This document shows positions 1 to 7,029 of a DNA stretch of 7,039 nt, in pieces; position 1 is the first letter of the stretch; the number at the start of each line of letters is the position of its first letter. Made by a program: the position numbers and the translations under genes. The stretch is taken from contig JANYGM010000484.1 of assembly GCA_025362415.1 (NCBI GenBank), positions 1 to 7,039 of the forward strand, given 5' to 3'. Under the pieces are notes generated by a model. It did no database searches. It was not told the DNA's origin and saw only the letters and a program-made list of their open reading frames with translations. The stretch comes from a bacterium (lineage in GTDB: Bacteria; Bacteroidota; Bacteroidia; Cytophagales; Thermonemataceae).

Positions 1-149
1 AATTGTGGTCTGTACCGTAATGCAATGAAGGTCTGACCATAATTCTTTTTAAAACGAACTTACTCTTTATTATTAGTGGTCAGACCTCCGTTCCACTACG
101 GTACAGACCACTAATAACAAAGAGTGTACGGTAACAAATAATGTCTTTA
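1..149. repeat. Compound palindromic intergenic element downstream of thrS
   Basis: No gene is visible here. Two long inverted repeats share an arm. The outer one pairs 5-39 with 77-111: 31 of 35 positions match, with perfect ends of 15 nt (GTGGTCTGTACCGTA at 5-19 against 97-111) and 11 nt (29-39 against 77-87), and pairing continues past a one-base bulge at 76. The second pairs 62-81 with 106-125 (19 of 20 match). Because 77-81 and 106-111 serve both, the two folds exclude each other. Four GGTC-GACC-like small palindromes occur at 7-16, 30-38, 78-86 and 100-109, and TACGGTA recurs at 97-103 and 127-133. The paired small palindromes resemble REP/MITE-like elements, but the family is not one I recognise and its copy number cannot be judged from this window. 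Confidence 0.75.
62..125 (-). terminator. Possible hairpin terminator of thrS
   Basis: On the minus strand a stem of 20 positions (one mismatch, 69/118) begins 24 nt after the thrS stop codon and encloses a 24-nt loop. The loop can form a small inner stem (CCGT 88-91 with ACGG 98-101). No clean U-tract follows directly; the nearest is a run of four T about seven nt beyond the stem, read on the minus strand. It could end the thrS transcript or protect its 3' end, but it may simply be part of the repeat element. The terminator role is inference. Confidence 0.35.
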
Positions 150-2102
150 TTAAACTTTCGCTTCTTGCCTAAATTTCTCTATAAAATCAGCAACGAGCAA
201 GCTACCTAGCTCCTCTCCTCCGTGCCTTCTAACAGCTATTTTGCCTTCTGCTGCTTCTTTTTCTCCAATAACAAGCATAAAAGGCACTTTTGACATTTCT
301 GCATCACGGATTTTTCTACCAATTTTTTCATCTCGCTCATCTACAAAACCACGAATATCTGCTTCTTCAAGCGTTAGACGTACATTTTCAGCATAATCAG
401 CAAATTTCTCTGAAATAGTCAAGATACCAATTTGGTCTGGTGCGAGCCACAAAGGAAAATTCCCTGCACAATGTTCTATCAAAACTGCTACAAAACGCTC
501 CAATGAACCAAAAGGCGCACGGTGAATCATTACTGGACGGTGTTTTTGGTTGTCCGCACCTGTATATTCTAGTTCAAAACGCTGTGGAAGTTGATAATCT
601 ACTTGTATTGTACCTAATTGCCACTTTCTTCCCAACGCATCTTTTACCATAAAATCAAGTTTTGGACCATAAAAAGCTGCCTCACCGTATTCTATGACTG
701 TTTTTAGGTCTTTTTCTTTGAGAGCTTCCAAAATATCTGTTTCTGCTTTGTCCCAATCACTTTCATTTCCAATATATTTGGCTCGTTCTGTCTGATGACG
801 CAAAGAAATTTGTGCTGTATAGTCCTCAAAACCAAGTGCTTTGAACACATAAAGCACCAAATCAATTACTTTGGCAAACTCACCACGTACTTGGTCTGGA
901 CGACAAAAAATATGGGCATCATCTTGCGTAAAACCTCTCACACGTGTAAGTCCGTGCAATTCTCCTGACTGCTCGTAGCGGTAAACTGTCCCAAATTCTG
1001 CAAAACGCACTGGCAAATCACGGTAAGAACGTGGTTTTGTCTTGTAGATTTCGCAATGATGTGGGCAATTCATAGGTTTTAGCATAAAAAACTCATTTTC
1101 TTCAGGCGTTTGTATGGGCTGAAATGAATCTGCACCATATTTTTCCCAATGTCCCGAGATTTCATAGAGTTTTTTGCTACCAATATGTGGTGTAACGACA
1201 GGCGAATAACCTGCTTTTACTTGCGCTTTCCTTAAAAAACTCTCCAAACGCTCACGCAAAAGCGCACCTTTTGGCAACCACAAAGGAAGTCCTTTTCCTA
1301 CGTTTTCGGAGAAGGCAAAAAGTTCCATTTCTTGTCCTAGTTTGCGGTGGTCACGTTTTTTTGCTTCTTCTTGTAATTTGATGTATTCTTTTAGTTCACT
1401 ATCTTTTGGAAAAGTGATGGCATAAATACGTGTCAGTTGTTTGCTATTGATGTCACCACGCCAATATGCACCTGCTACGCTAGTAATTTTGATAGCCTTG
1501 ATAAATCCTGTATTGGGGATATGCGCCCCACGACACAAATCAGTGAAATTCCCTTGTGTGTAGAACGTAATTGTACCATCTGCAAGGTTTTCTAACAAAT
1601 CTAGTTTATAATTATCTCCTTTTTCAGTAAAATAAGCAACTGCATCAGTTTTTGATACTGCTTTTCTAACAAATTCAGATTTGGTACGAGCAAGTTCTAA
1701 GACTTTTTTTTCTACTTCTTCAAAATCTTTTTCAGAAAAACTACGTGCTTTATTCTCAAAACCAGCAACTTCATCAAAATCAACATCATAATAAAAACCA
1801 CCACGTTCAATAGGCGGACCTATTCCAAATTTCACTTTGGGATAAAGTGCCTCTAATGCCTCTGCAAGCAAATGTGCTGATGAGTGCCAAAATACATCTT
1901 TCCCATCTGTATCATTCCACGTAAGAAGTTTTAGGGTACTATCAGTGCTTATTGGGCGGTTTGACTCTACAATTTCATCATTTACTTTTGCGGCAAGTAC
2001 GTTTCTTGCAAGTCCTTCACTAATGCTAAGTGCAACATCGTGAGCGGTTACGCCTGCTTCATATTCACGTACAGAATTATCTGGGAGGGTTATTTTTATC
2101 AT
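150..2102 (-). CDS. thrS: Threonine--tRNA ligase (ThrRS)
   Basis: Cytoplasmic class II aminoacyl-tRNA synthetase that charges tRNA-Thr with threonine and edits mischarged Ser-tRNA-Thr. The product is 650 aa, close to the ~640 aa usual for the family. In order: a TGS domain (about 1-62, beginning MIKITLPDNS), the SAD editing domain with HSSAH at 73-77 and C190/H194, the catalytic core with zinc ligands C346, H397 and H527, motif 2 around R375 (TVYRYE), motif 3 at HRAPFGSLER (527-536), and an anticodon-binding domain from about 553 to the end. The frame stays open 25 codons upstream to 2177, but that extension is lysine-rich and unlike the family; the ATG at 2102 starts exactly at the TGS domain and puts the editing histidines at the E. 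coli positions (73/77), so I chose it. No Shine-Dalgarno is seen, as is usual in Bacteroidota. The gene is divergent from the protease. No infC start is visible in the 149 bp that follow. Confidence 0.97.
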   Translation of the reverse strand: MIKITLPDNSVREYEAGVTAHDVALSISEGLARNVLAAKVNDEIVESNRPISTDSTLKLLTWNDTDGKDVFWHSSAHLLAEALEALYPKVKFGIGPPIERGGFYYDVDFDEVAGFENKARSFSEKDFEEVEKKVLELARTKSEFVRKAVSKTDAVAYFTEKGDNYKLDLLENLADGTITFYTQGNFTDLCRGAHIPNTGFIKAIKITSVAGAYWRGDINSKQLTRIYAITFPKDSELKEYIKLQEEAKKRDHRKLGQEMELFAFSENVGKGLPLWLPKGALLRERLESFLRKAQVKAGYSPVVTPHIGSKKLYEISGHWEKYGADSFQPIQTPEENEFFMLKPMNCPHHCEIYKTKPRSYRDLPVRFAEFGTVYRYEQSGELHGLTRVRGFTQDDAHIFCRPDQVRGEFAKVIDLVLYVFKALGFEDYTAQISLRHQTERAKYIGNESDWDKAETDILEALKEKDLKTVIEYGEAAFYGPKLDFMVKDALGRKWQLGTIQVDYQLPQRFELEYTGADNQKHRPVMIHRAPFGSLERFVAVLIEHCAGNFPLWLAPDQIGILTISEKFADYAENVRLTLEEADIRGFVDERDEKIGRKIRDAEMSKVPFMLVIGEKEAAEGKIAVRRHGGEELGSLLVADFIEKFRQEAKV

Positions 2103-2471
2103 TTTTATTAGAAAAATTCTTAGGGAAATTCTTTTAAATTCTGTTACTTTTTTAGAATTAAAACGCAATTTGTGCAATTTTTCTTAGAAAAACAAAAAGT
2201 AATTTAGGGTTTAATTTGATTACAGTTCTTAGAGGCAAATTCTTAGAGAAAATAATGCTTTTACATAAACAGAATATTATCCTGCAATTTATCAAAAAAC
2301 AACTTGAAAATAGCTATAAAAAATTTATTTCTGTTATATTTCAACATAATTTGGAGATAATACAAATTATTATTAACTTTGTAAACGTCTTTGTATGCTT
2401 AGAAGATTACTAATATTGAAAGACTATTTAATTATTTTTTATCCAATTTTTCAACTTAATAACAAAAAACA
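2103..2471. other. Divergent intergenic region between thrS and the secreted protease
   Basis: This 369-bp AT-rich stretch must hold the start signals of both genes. On the plus strand a good Bacteroidota-type promoter lies at 2350-2381. On the minus strand I find only a weak -7-like match (TACTTTTTG, read from 2201 to 2193, one base too long between TA and TTTG) with no properly spaced TTTG upstream. The heptamer TTCTTAG occurs four times on the plus strand (2117, 2181, 2226, 2240). No tRNA, riboswitch or convincing small gene is seen. Confidence 0.7.
2350..2381 (+). promoter_or_regulatory. Candidate Bacteroidota-type promoter for the M43 protease gene
   Basis: TTTG at 2350-2353 is followed after 20 nt by TAACTTTG at 2374-2381, which fits the Bacteroidota housekeeping promoter consensus (-33 TTTG, -7 TAnnTTTG, spacer about 19-21). 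Transcription would start near 2386-2390, giving an AT-rich 5' leader of roughly 85 nt before the ATG at 2472. That ATG is preceded by A-rich sequence (ACAAAAAACA) rather than a Shine-Dalgarno, typical of the phylum. Assignment is by consensus match only. Confidence 0.55.
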
Positions 2472-5400
2472 ATGAGAAAAATTACCTTACTCGTGCTGTT
2501 TTGCTGCACGCATCTTATGATGCTGGCACAAACGAAAAGCACGACACAAACAGAAACTCCTGCACGTATCAAGTGCTACACAACGGAGTATATGGCAGAG
2601 CTTCGCAGAGCCAACCCAAGAATGCAAACTGATGCACAGTTTGAGGATTTTATGGCAAAAGCTATTGCAAAACGTAAATCTGATATTGAAAGAGGTGTAG
2701 TGCAACCACTTGCAGGACCTTATGTAATCAACGTGATTGTTCACGTAATACATAGTGGAGAGGCAGTAGGCACTTATCCAAATCTTTTGCAAAGACAAGT
2801 AGCTTCTCAAATAAGAGTGCTTAATGAAGATTTTAACCGTACTAATGCTGATGCAGCTAATACGCCTGCCGCTTTTTTAGGTGTAGCTGGTAGTGTTAGT
2901 GGTACTGCACCTGCAGGTGGAGGTATTGTGTTTCAGTTGGCTAGACAAGATCCCGCTGGTAATCTGTTACAAGAAGCAGGCGTTCACCGTTATCAAGTAG
3001 CTTCACAAGCAACTTATTCAACTACTTTCATCAATGGTACTATTAAACCTGCGACTTCTTGGGATAATAGTCGCTATATGAATATTTGGACTATCAAAAG
3101 TCCAGTTTCAGGTACAAGTGCATTATATGGTTACGCACAGTTTCCTGATGGCTCTGGTTTGGCTGGTTTAAGTGCTAGTGGTGGTGCTTCTAATACTGAT
3201 GGACTTGTGATTGCTGCTGATGCTTTTGGTAGTAATTATGATGCTTCTGGTACTATTCTTCCTGTTGGGCAACGTTTTCAGTTTTCTTCTGGTGCAGACA
3301 AAGGACGTACTGTAACTCACGAATTGGGTCACGGCTTAGGTCTAAGACATATTTGGGGTGATGCCAATTGTGGTGATGATTTTTGTGCTGATACTCCTGT
3401 TGCACAAACATCAAATACTGCACCTTGTTATACGCATCCAAAAAATTCTACTTGTGCTGGTGCTCAACCAGAGATGTTTATGAACTATATGGATTATACA
3501 CTTGATGCTTGTATGAATATTTTCACACAAAATCAAATGACTCGTATGGTTACAGTAATGAATGTATCTCCTGGACGTAATACGCTTACTGCAGCCACTG
3601 TAGGCAACTGCCCTACAGGTGCTATTGGGCTTACACGTGCTGCGGGTGCTTACCCTGCTGCTGGGGTGGGGCAAACTTATACACAAACTAATGTGGGTAC
3701 AGGTGGTGGTACGCCAAATCCTGCAACTGGTGCAGGTTATGTTTATGCCATCACTGCAGGTGCTTTGCCTGCTGGGCTTACTTTGAATACTTCTACTGGG
3801 GTTATCTCTGGTGTTGCTTCTACTACTGGTACATTTAATTTTAGTATTACTCCATCTGGTGCTTCTGGCGTAAATGCAGCTGGTGCAAGTACTGCTTGTG
3901 TTGGTACTGCAGTAGCATATTCTATACAAGTTGTACCTAGTTCTTGCCCTGCTATTACTATACTTCCTGCTACTGGTGCATTGCCAAATGCAGCTCCTGG
4001 GGTAGCTTATAATCAGTCTATTACAGCTTCTGGCGCAACAGCTCCTTATACTTATACTATCTCGTCTGGTACATTACCAACGGGTCTTACTTTGTCTTCT
4101 GCTGGTGTAATTTCTGGTACTTCTGCTTCTCCACAAGCTGCTGTTTCATTTACAGTTTTAGCAACTGATGCTTCTACAGCTCCTGCTTGTCAAGCACTTA
4201 TCAATTATACACTTGCAGTAGTAGCACCTGTTTGCGTGCCTTCAGCAGTGGTTTCTACTTATCCATACATACAGAATTTTGATGCTTTTACTGGTGCAAC
4301 TGCTGCTATAACACCTGCACCAGCAGGTGTTGGTGTAGTAACTAATTCTAGTATGCCTTGTGGTTGGTCAGTACACAATCAAAATGGTGATAATAGAACT
4401 TGGAATACTTATAATGTTGGATTTGCTGATACTTCTCCAAATAGTGGTACCAATGCTATGATATACGTATATAATGCCACATCTGCAGCTGATGATTGGG
4501 CAATAACGCAGGGCTTTGCAATGAATGCTGGTCAAACCTATAATGTTTCATTACAATACAGAGTAAGTGCATCTGGGGGTACTACTTACCCTGAAAAATT
4601 CCAAGTACGTTGGGGGAATGCACAAACTGTGGCTGCTATGACAGCAGGAACACAATTATTTACTACACCAGCAGCAGGAGCTACTAATTTGACTTACCAA
4701 GCTACAACACCAATGACTATTACCCCTACAACAACGGGTACATACTATATTGGTATTCAAGTAAGTAGTGATTTAGATGAGTATTTCTTAGCTATTGATG
4801 ATTTCTCTGTAACAACTACTGCTCCTGTTTGTGCTACTACTACAGTGTCATCTACGCCAACTGGACCTGCATTTTCTTATACAGTAGGAACTGCTATTGC
4901 TCCTATTACAATGAGTGCAAGTGGTGTAGCTGGTACTTATACTTACAGCATTACATCAGGTGCATTGCCAGCAGGTGTAACAATGACTACTGCAGGTGTT
5001 ATTTCTGGTACACCAACAACGGCAGCAGCTTCTGGTACATTTACGGTAACAGCTACTAATGGTGCTTGTACAGGCACAAAAGTATTCACATTTAGTGTGG
5101 CTTGCCCTACACTTACTGTAGATTCTGCTCCAACAGCATCAGCACTTACACTTGTGGTAAATACTTCTATGCCAAGTATTACAATGAGTACAACAGGTGC
5201 AACGGGTACTTTTGTTTATGCTATTACAGCAGGCGCATTACCAACAGGCGTAACTATGACTGCGGGTGTTATCTCTGGTACACCAACAGTATTAACCGCA
5301 TCTGGTACATTTACAGTAACTTCTACTTATGGCACTAATTGTACTGCTACAAAAGTATTTACGTTTAGTGTAGTTTCTTGCCCTGTAACATTTACCCCTG

Positions 5401-6956
5401 CAACAGGCTCAACACTTACGCCAGTTACATTGGGTGGTGCTTATCCTGTAAACCTCTTTTCACAAACTGGTATTAGTGGAACGGTTACTTTTAGTGCAAC
5501 TGGCTTACCTACAGGTTTAAATATGAATCCTAGTGGTAGTATTAGTGGATCACCAACTTCTGGAGGTACATTTACAGTAGTAGTTTCTGCTACAAATAAT
5601 CCTGTAACTTGCGCAGCGAGTGCTACTTATACACTTGTAATTATTTGCCCTACTGTAACGCTTACCATCCCTGCTGCAGCCAATAATGGTAATGTAGGAA
5701 TTGCTTATTCAGCAACTGCAACAGTACCATCAGGTTTTACGGCAACTGGTTTTACGGCAACTGGTTTACCATCAGGTTTTGCTATTTCTAACACTGGTGT
5801 TATCACAGGTACGGCAACATCTGCAAGTAGTGGTTTAGTTTCTACTACTGCCACACTTAGTAATGGTTGTACTGCAACAGGAAGTTATACCCTCACAATT
5901 ACTTGCCCAACTATTACATTCACCCCAGTAGCAGGTGCGCTTGCAGGTGGAACTGTTAGTGTGGCTTATTCTGCAAGTGTTACTCCATCAGTAGGAACAG
6001 TAACGGCAACAGGATTGCCTTCTCCTCTTGTAATGACAGCAGCAGGTGTTATTTCTGGTACACCAACAGCATCAGGTAGTTTTACGGTGGTAGTAAGTGC
6101 AGTTGTTGGGTCTTGTCCAGCAGTTACAAGTAGTTATACACTTGTAATAGCTTGCCCAACTATTACATTTCTACCAGTAGCAGGTACGCTTGCAGGTGGA
6201 AATATTGGAAGTGCTTATACAGCGTCTGTTGCTCCATCAGTAGGAACAGTAACAGCAACTGGCTTGCCCGCAGGTCTTACTATGACGAATGCAGGAGCTA
6301 TTTCTGGCACTCCAACAGGTACACCAGCAACCGCTAATGTAGTTGTTACAGCAACATTTGGTACTTGCCCTGCGGTTACAAGTAGCTACACTATTGTAAT
6401 AGGAGCTACTCTTTGTACACCAGTAGTAATTACACAAACAACACTGCCAAATGGTACAGTAGGAAGTGTTTATGCGCCTATACAACTTACTGCAACGGGA
6501 GGTTCATCAAATACTGTATTTACGTTTACGCCTGCTAATGCTTTTGCAACTACTGGGCTTAGTATGTCTTCAACAGGTTTGATTTCTGGCACGCCTACAT
6601 TTTCTACTTCTGTAACTGTTTTGATAACAGCTACGAATGGTACACTTTGTAATGGTAGTCGTTCTCTAACGCTTGTTACAGTTCCAAACCCAGCAACGGC
6701 TATAGATGCTACGCTTTCTAGTCAAGTAAGAGTTTATCCAAATCCAAGTAAAGCAGATTTTAATATTGATTTTGCTAGTTTGAATTTAGGTAAAGTGGCT
6801 ATACGTGTATATGATGTACAAGGAAAACAAGTATTCACAACTTCAACGTCTGATAATGCAACTGTTATTTCTCTTGAGAAATTTGCAAAAGGAATGTACC
6901 TAATGGAAATTGAAAGTCAAAAAGGTAGAATACTTAAACGTATTGTGAAAGAGTAA
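2472..6956 (+). CDS. Secreted M43 metalloprotease with Ig-like modules, jelly-roll domain and T9SS sorting tail
   Basis: Predicted exported zinc endopeptidase of 1494 aa, acting outside the cell. Residues 1-19 are a signal peptide, probably cut before Q20 (signal peptidase I; the CC at 11-12 has no proper lipobox). A propeptide (about 20-80) contains C35 in RIKCYTTEY. The M43 domain spans about 84-376: zinc motif HELGHGLGLRH at 283-293 (ligands H283, H287, H293; base E284), the M43-typical CGDDFCADTP just after it, and a Met-turn MNYMDY at 337-342. Then come two He_PIG Ig-like modules (380-587), a jelly-roll domain of the cleaved-adhesin / choice-of-anchor J type (about 590-783, NFDAF, CGWSVHN, DDWAIT, LAIDDFSV), and seven more He_PIG-like modules (787-1403). 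The last ~76 residues (VRVYPNP at 1419-1425, YDVQGKQV, KGMYLMEI) form a T9SS type A sorting domain, which is normally removed on export. The Ig-like and jelly-roll parts probably bind polymers or the cell surface; the protein target is unknown. It appears monocistronic. Confidence 0.93.
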   Translation: MRKITLLVLFCCTHLMMLAQTKSTTQTETPARIKCYTTEYMAELRRANPRMQTDAQFEDFMAKAIAKRKSDIERGVVQPLAGPYVINVIVHVIHSGEAVGTYPNLLQRQVASQIRVLNEDFNRTNADAANTPAAFLGVAGSVSGTAPAGGGIVFQLARQDPAGNLLQEAGVHRYQVASQATYSTTFINGTIKPATSWDNSRYMNIWTIKSPVSGTSALYGYAQFPDGSGLAGLSASGGASNTDGLVIAADAFGSNYDASGTILPVGQRFQFSSGADKGRTVTHELGHGLGLRHIWGDANCGDDFCADTPVAQTSNTAPCYTHPKNSTCAGAQPEMFMNYMDYTLDACMNIFTQNQMTRMVTVMNVSPGRNTLTAATVGNCPTGAIGLTRAAGAYPAAGVGQTYTQTNVGTGGGTPNPATGAGYVYAITAGALPAGLTLNTSTGVISGVASTTGTFNFSITPSGASGVNAAGASTACVGTAVAYSIQVVPSSCPAITILPATGALPNAAPGVAYNQSITASGATAPYTYTISSGTLPTGLTLSSAGVISGTSASPQAAVSFTVLATDASTAPACQALINYTLAVVAPVCVPSAVVSTYPYIQNFDAFTGATAAITPAPAGVGVVTNSSMPCGWSVHNQNGDNRTWNTYNVGFADTSPNSGTNAMIYVYNATSAADDWAITQGFAMNAGQTYNVSLQYRVSASGGTTYPEKFQVRWGNAQTVAAMTAGTQLFTTPAAGATNLTYQATTPMTITPTTTGTYYIGIQVSSDLDEYFLAIDDFSVTTTAPVCATTTVSSTPTGPAFSYTVGTAIAPITMSASGVAGTYTYSITSGALPAGVTMTTAGVISGTPTTAAASGTFTVTATNGACTGTKVFTFSVACPTLTVDSAPTASALTLVVNTSMPSITMSTTGATGTFVYAITAGALPTGVTMTAGVISGTPTVLTASGTFTVTSTYGTNCTATKVFTFSVVSCPVTFTPATGSTLTPVTLGGAYPVNLFSQTGISGTVTFSATGLPTGLNMNPSGSISGSPTSGGTFTVVVSATNNPVTCAASATYTLVIICPTVTLTIPAAANNGNVGIAYSATATVPSGFTATGFTATGLPSGFAISNTGVITGTATSASSGLVSTTATLSNGCTATGSYTLTITCPTITFTPVAGALAGGTVSVAYSASVTPSVGTVTATGLPSPLVMTAAGVISGTPTASGSFTVVVSAVVGSCPAVTSSYTLVIACPTITFLPVAGTLAGGNIGSAYTASVAPSVGTVTATGLPAGLTMTNAGAISGTPTGTPATANVVVTATFGTCPAVTSSYTIVIGATLCTPVVITQTTLPNGTVGSVYAPIQLTATGGSSNTVFTFTPANAFATTGLSMSSTGLISGTPTFSTSVTVLITATNGTLCNGSRSLTLVTVPNPATAIDATLSSQVRVYPNPSKADFNIDFASLNLGKVAIRVYDVQGKQVFTTSTSDNATVISLEKFAKGMYLMEIESQKGRILKRIVKE
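3609..4232 (+). repeat. Two Ig-like (He_PIG) modules following the protease domain
   Basis: Within the large CDS, residues 380-491 and 492-587 each carry the He_PIG signature: an ALPAGLTL or TLPTGLTL strand followed by GVISG. Each also has one cysteine at its start (C380, C492) and one late (C476, C573). The first is longer (112 aa) and less regular than the rest, with a glycine-rich insert near 408-420. These modules usually act as spacers or binding modules in surface proteins; no ligand can be named. Confidence 0.8.
5733..5762 (+). repeat. Perfect 15-bp tandem duplication inside an Ig-like module
   Basis: GGTTTTACGGCAACT occurs twice in a row (5733-5747 and 5748-5762) and is followed by a partial third copy (GGTTTA). 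It encodes GFTAT-GFTAT-G at residues 1088-1098 and keeps the frame. It adds five residues before the GLPSG strand of that module, so it looks like a replication-slippage event. Confidence 0.9.
5904..6413 (+). repeat. Two adjacent, recently duplicated Ig-like modules
   Basis: The modules starting at 5904 and 6153 (offset 249 bp) are much closer in DNA than other neighbours. They share TGCCCAACTATTACATT at both starts and CCATCAGTAGGAACAGTAAC at 5970-5989 and 6233-6252 minus a small internal shift, with a similar GCGGTTACAAGTAG-type segment near their ends. At protein level both read CPTITF-PVAG-LAGG and then PSVGTVTATGLP. This indicates a late tandem duplication inside the gene. Confidence 0.75.
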
Positions 6957-6959
6957 TCC

Positions 6960-7029
6960 AGCCCCCTAGCCCCCGAAGGGGGAATAAATACAGCAAAAAA
7001 TGCACTGTTCCCCTTCGGGGTTAGGGGCT
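6960..7029. repeat. GC-rich inverted repeat after the protease gene, possible terminator
   Basis: Arms at 6960-6984 and 7008-7029 are near-complementary, differing by one extra C in each of two C-runs and an extra G. Each arm also folds alone: CCCCC-GAA-GGGGG at 6970-6982 and CCCC-TTC-GGGG at 7010-7020. The spacer contains ACAG (6990-6993) and CTGT (7005-7008), which extend the stem around an A-rich loop. It starts three bases after the stop codon at 6954-6956, so it may act as a terminator or mRNA-stabilising structure, although no U-tract follows. Copies of CCCCGAAGGGG-type repeats are widespread between genes in Bacteroidota genomes. The final bases (7030-7039) show nothing else. Confidence 0.8.

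Larger units (their letters stand above)
4830..6680 (+). repeat. Array of seven tandem Ig-like (He_PIG-type) modules
   Basis: Residues 787-1403 divide into seven modules of about 83-92 residues, beginning at C787, C878, C970, C1059, C1145, C1228 and C1315. Each has a GLP or ALP strand, then a turn of the form GVISGTPT (variants GSISGSPT, GVITGTAT, GAISGTPT, GLISGTPT), then TFTV-like strands. Most are joined by a strand ending in CP. Each also holds one late cysteine (866, 957, 1047, 1133, 1215, 1299, 1393), so a within-module disulfide is plausible. They are probably a rigid stalk between the catalytic part and the sorting tail, possibly adhesive. Confidence 0.85.

Noticed and set aside
5..111. 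CRISPR-like array, because the repeat unit is about 36 nt
   Set aside because: There are only two copies, in inverted and not direct order, imperfectly matched, with no second spacer and no cas gene in view.
2103..2177. 25-residue N-terminal extension of ThrRS
   Set aside because: The family begins at the TGS domain; the extension is Lys/Arg/Phe-rich, resembles AT-rich leader DNA, and the internal ATG puts the editing histidines at the expected 73/77.
2103..2300. T-box or other tRNA-sensing leader for thrS
   Set aside because: No T-box core sequence or antiterminator hairpin is seen, and such leaders are not expected for this phylum.
2216..2413. Open frame of 65 codons in the intergenic region
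   Set aside because: It starts with TTG, has the Ile/Asn/Lys-rich composition expected of AT-rich noncoding DNA, has no recognisable domain, and overlaps the best promoter candidate.
2472..2528. Lipoprotein signal based on the two cysteines at residues 11-12
   Set aside because: The residues before them (VLF) do not fit a lipobox, and they lie inside the hydrophobic core; a cut after LMMLA fits better.
3411..3929. 172-codon antisense open frame inside the protease gene
   Set aside because: It is rich in Ser, Thr, Cys and Arg from reading repetitive Ala/Thr/Gly codons backwards, shows no domain, and lies wholly inside a convincing gene.
4829..6337. Several plus-strand frames of 61-78 codons rich in Tyr, Cys, Asn and Trp
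   Set aside because: These are frame-shifted readings of the Ig-like repeats; they recur at the same place in each module and have no independent support.
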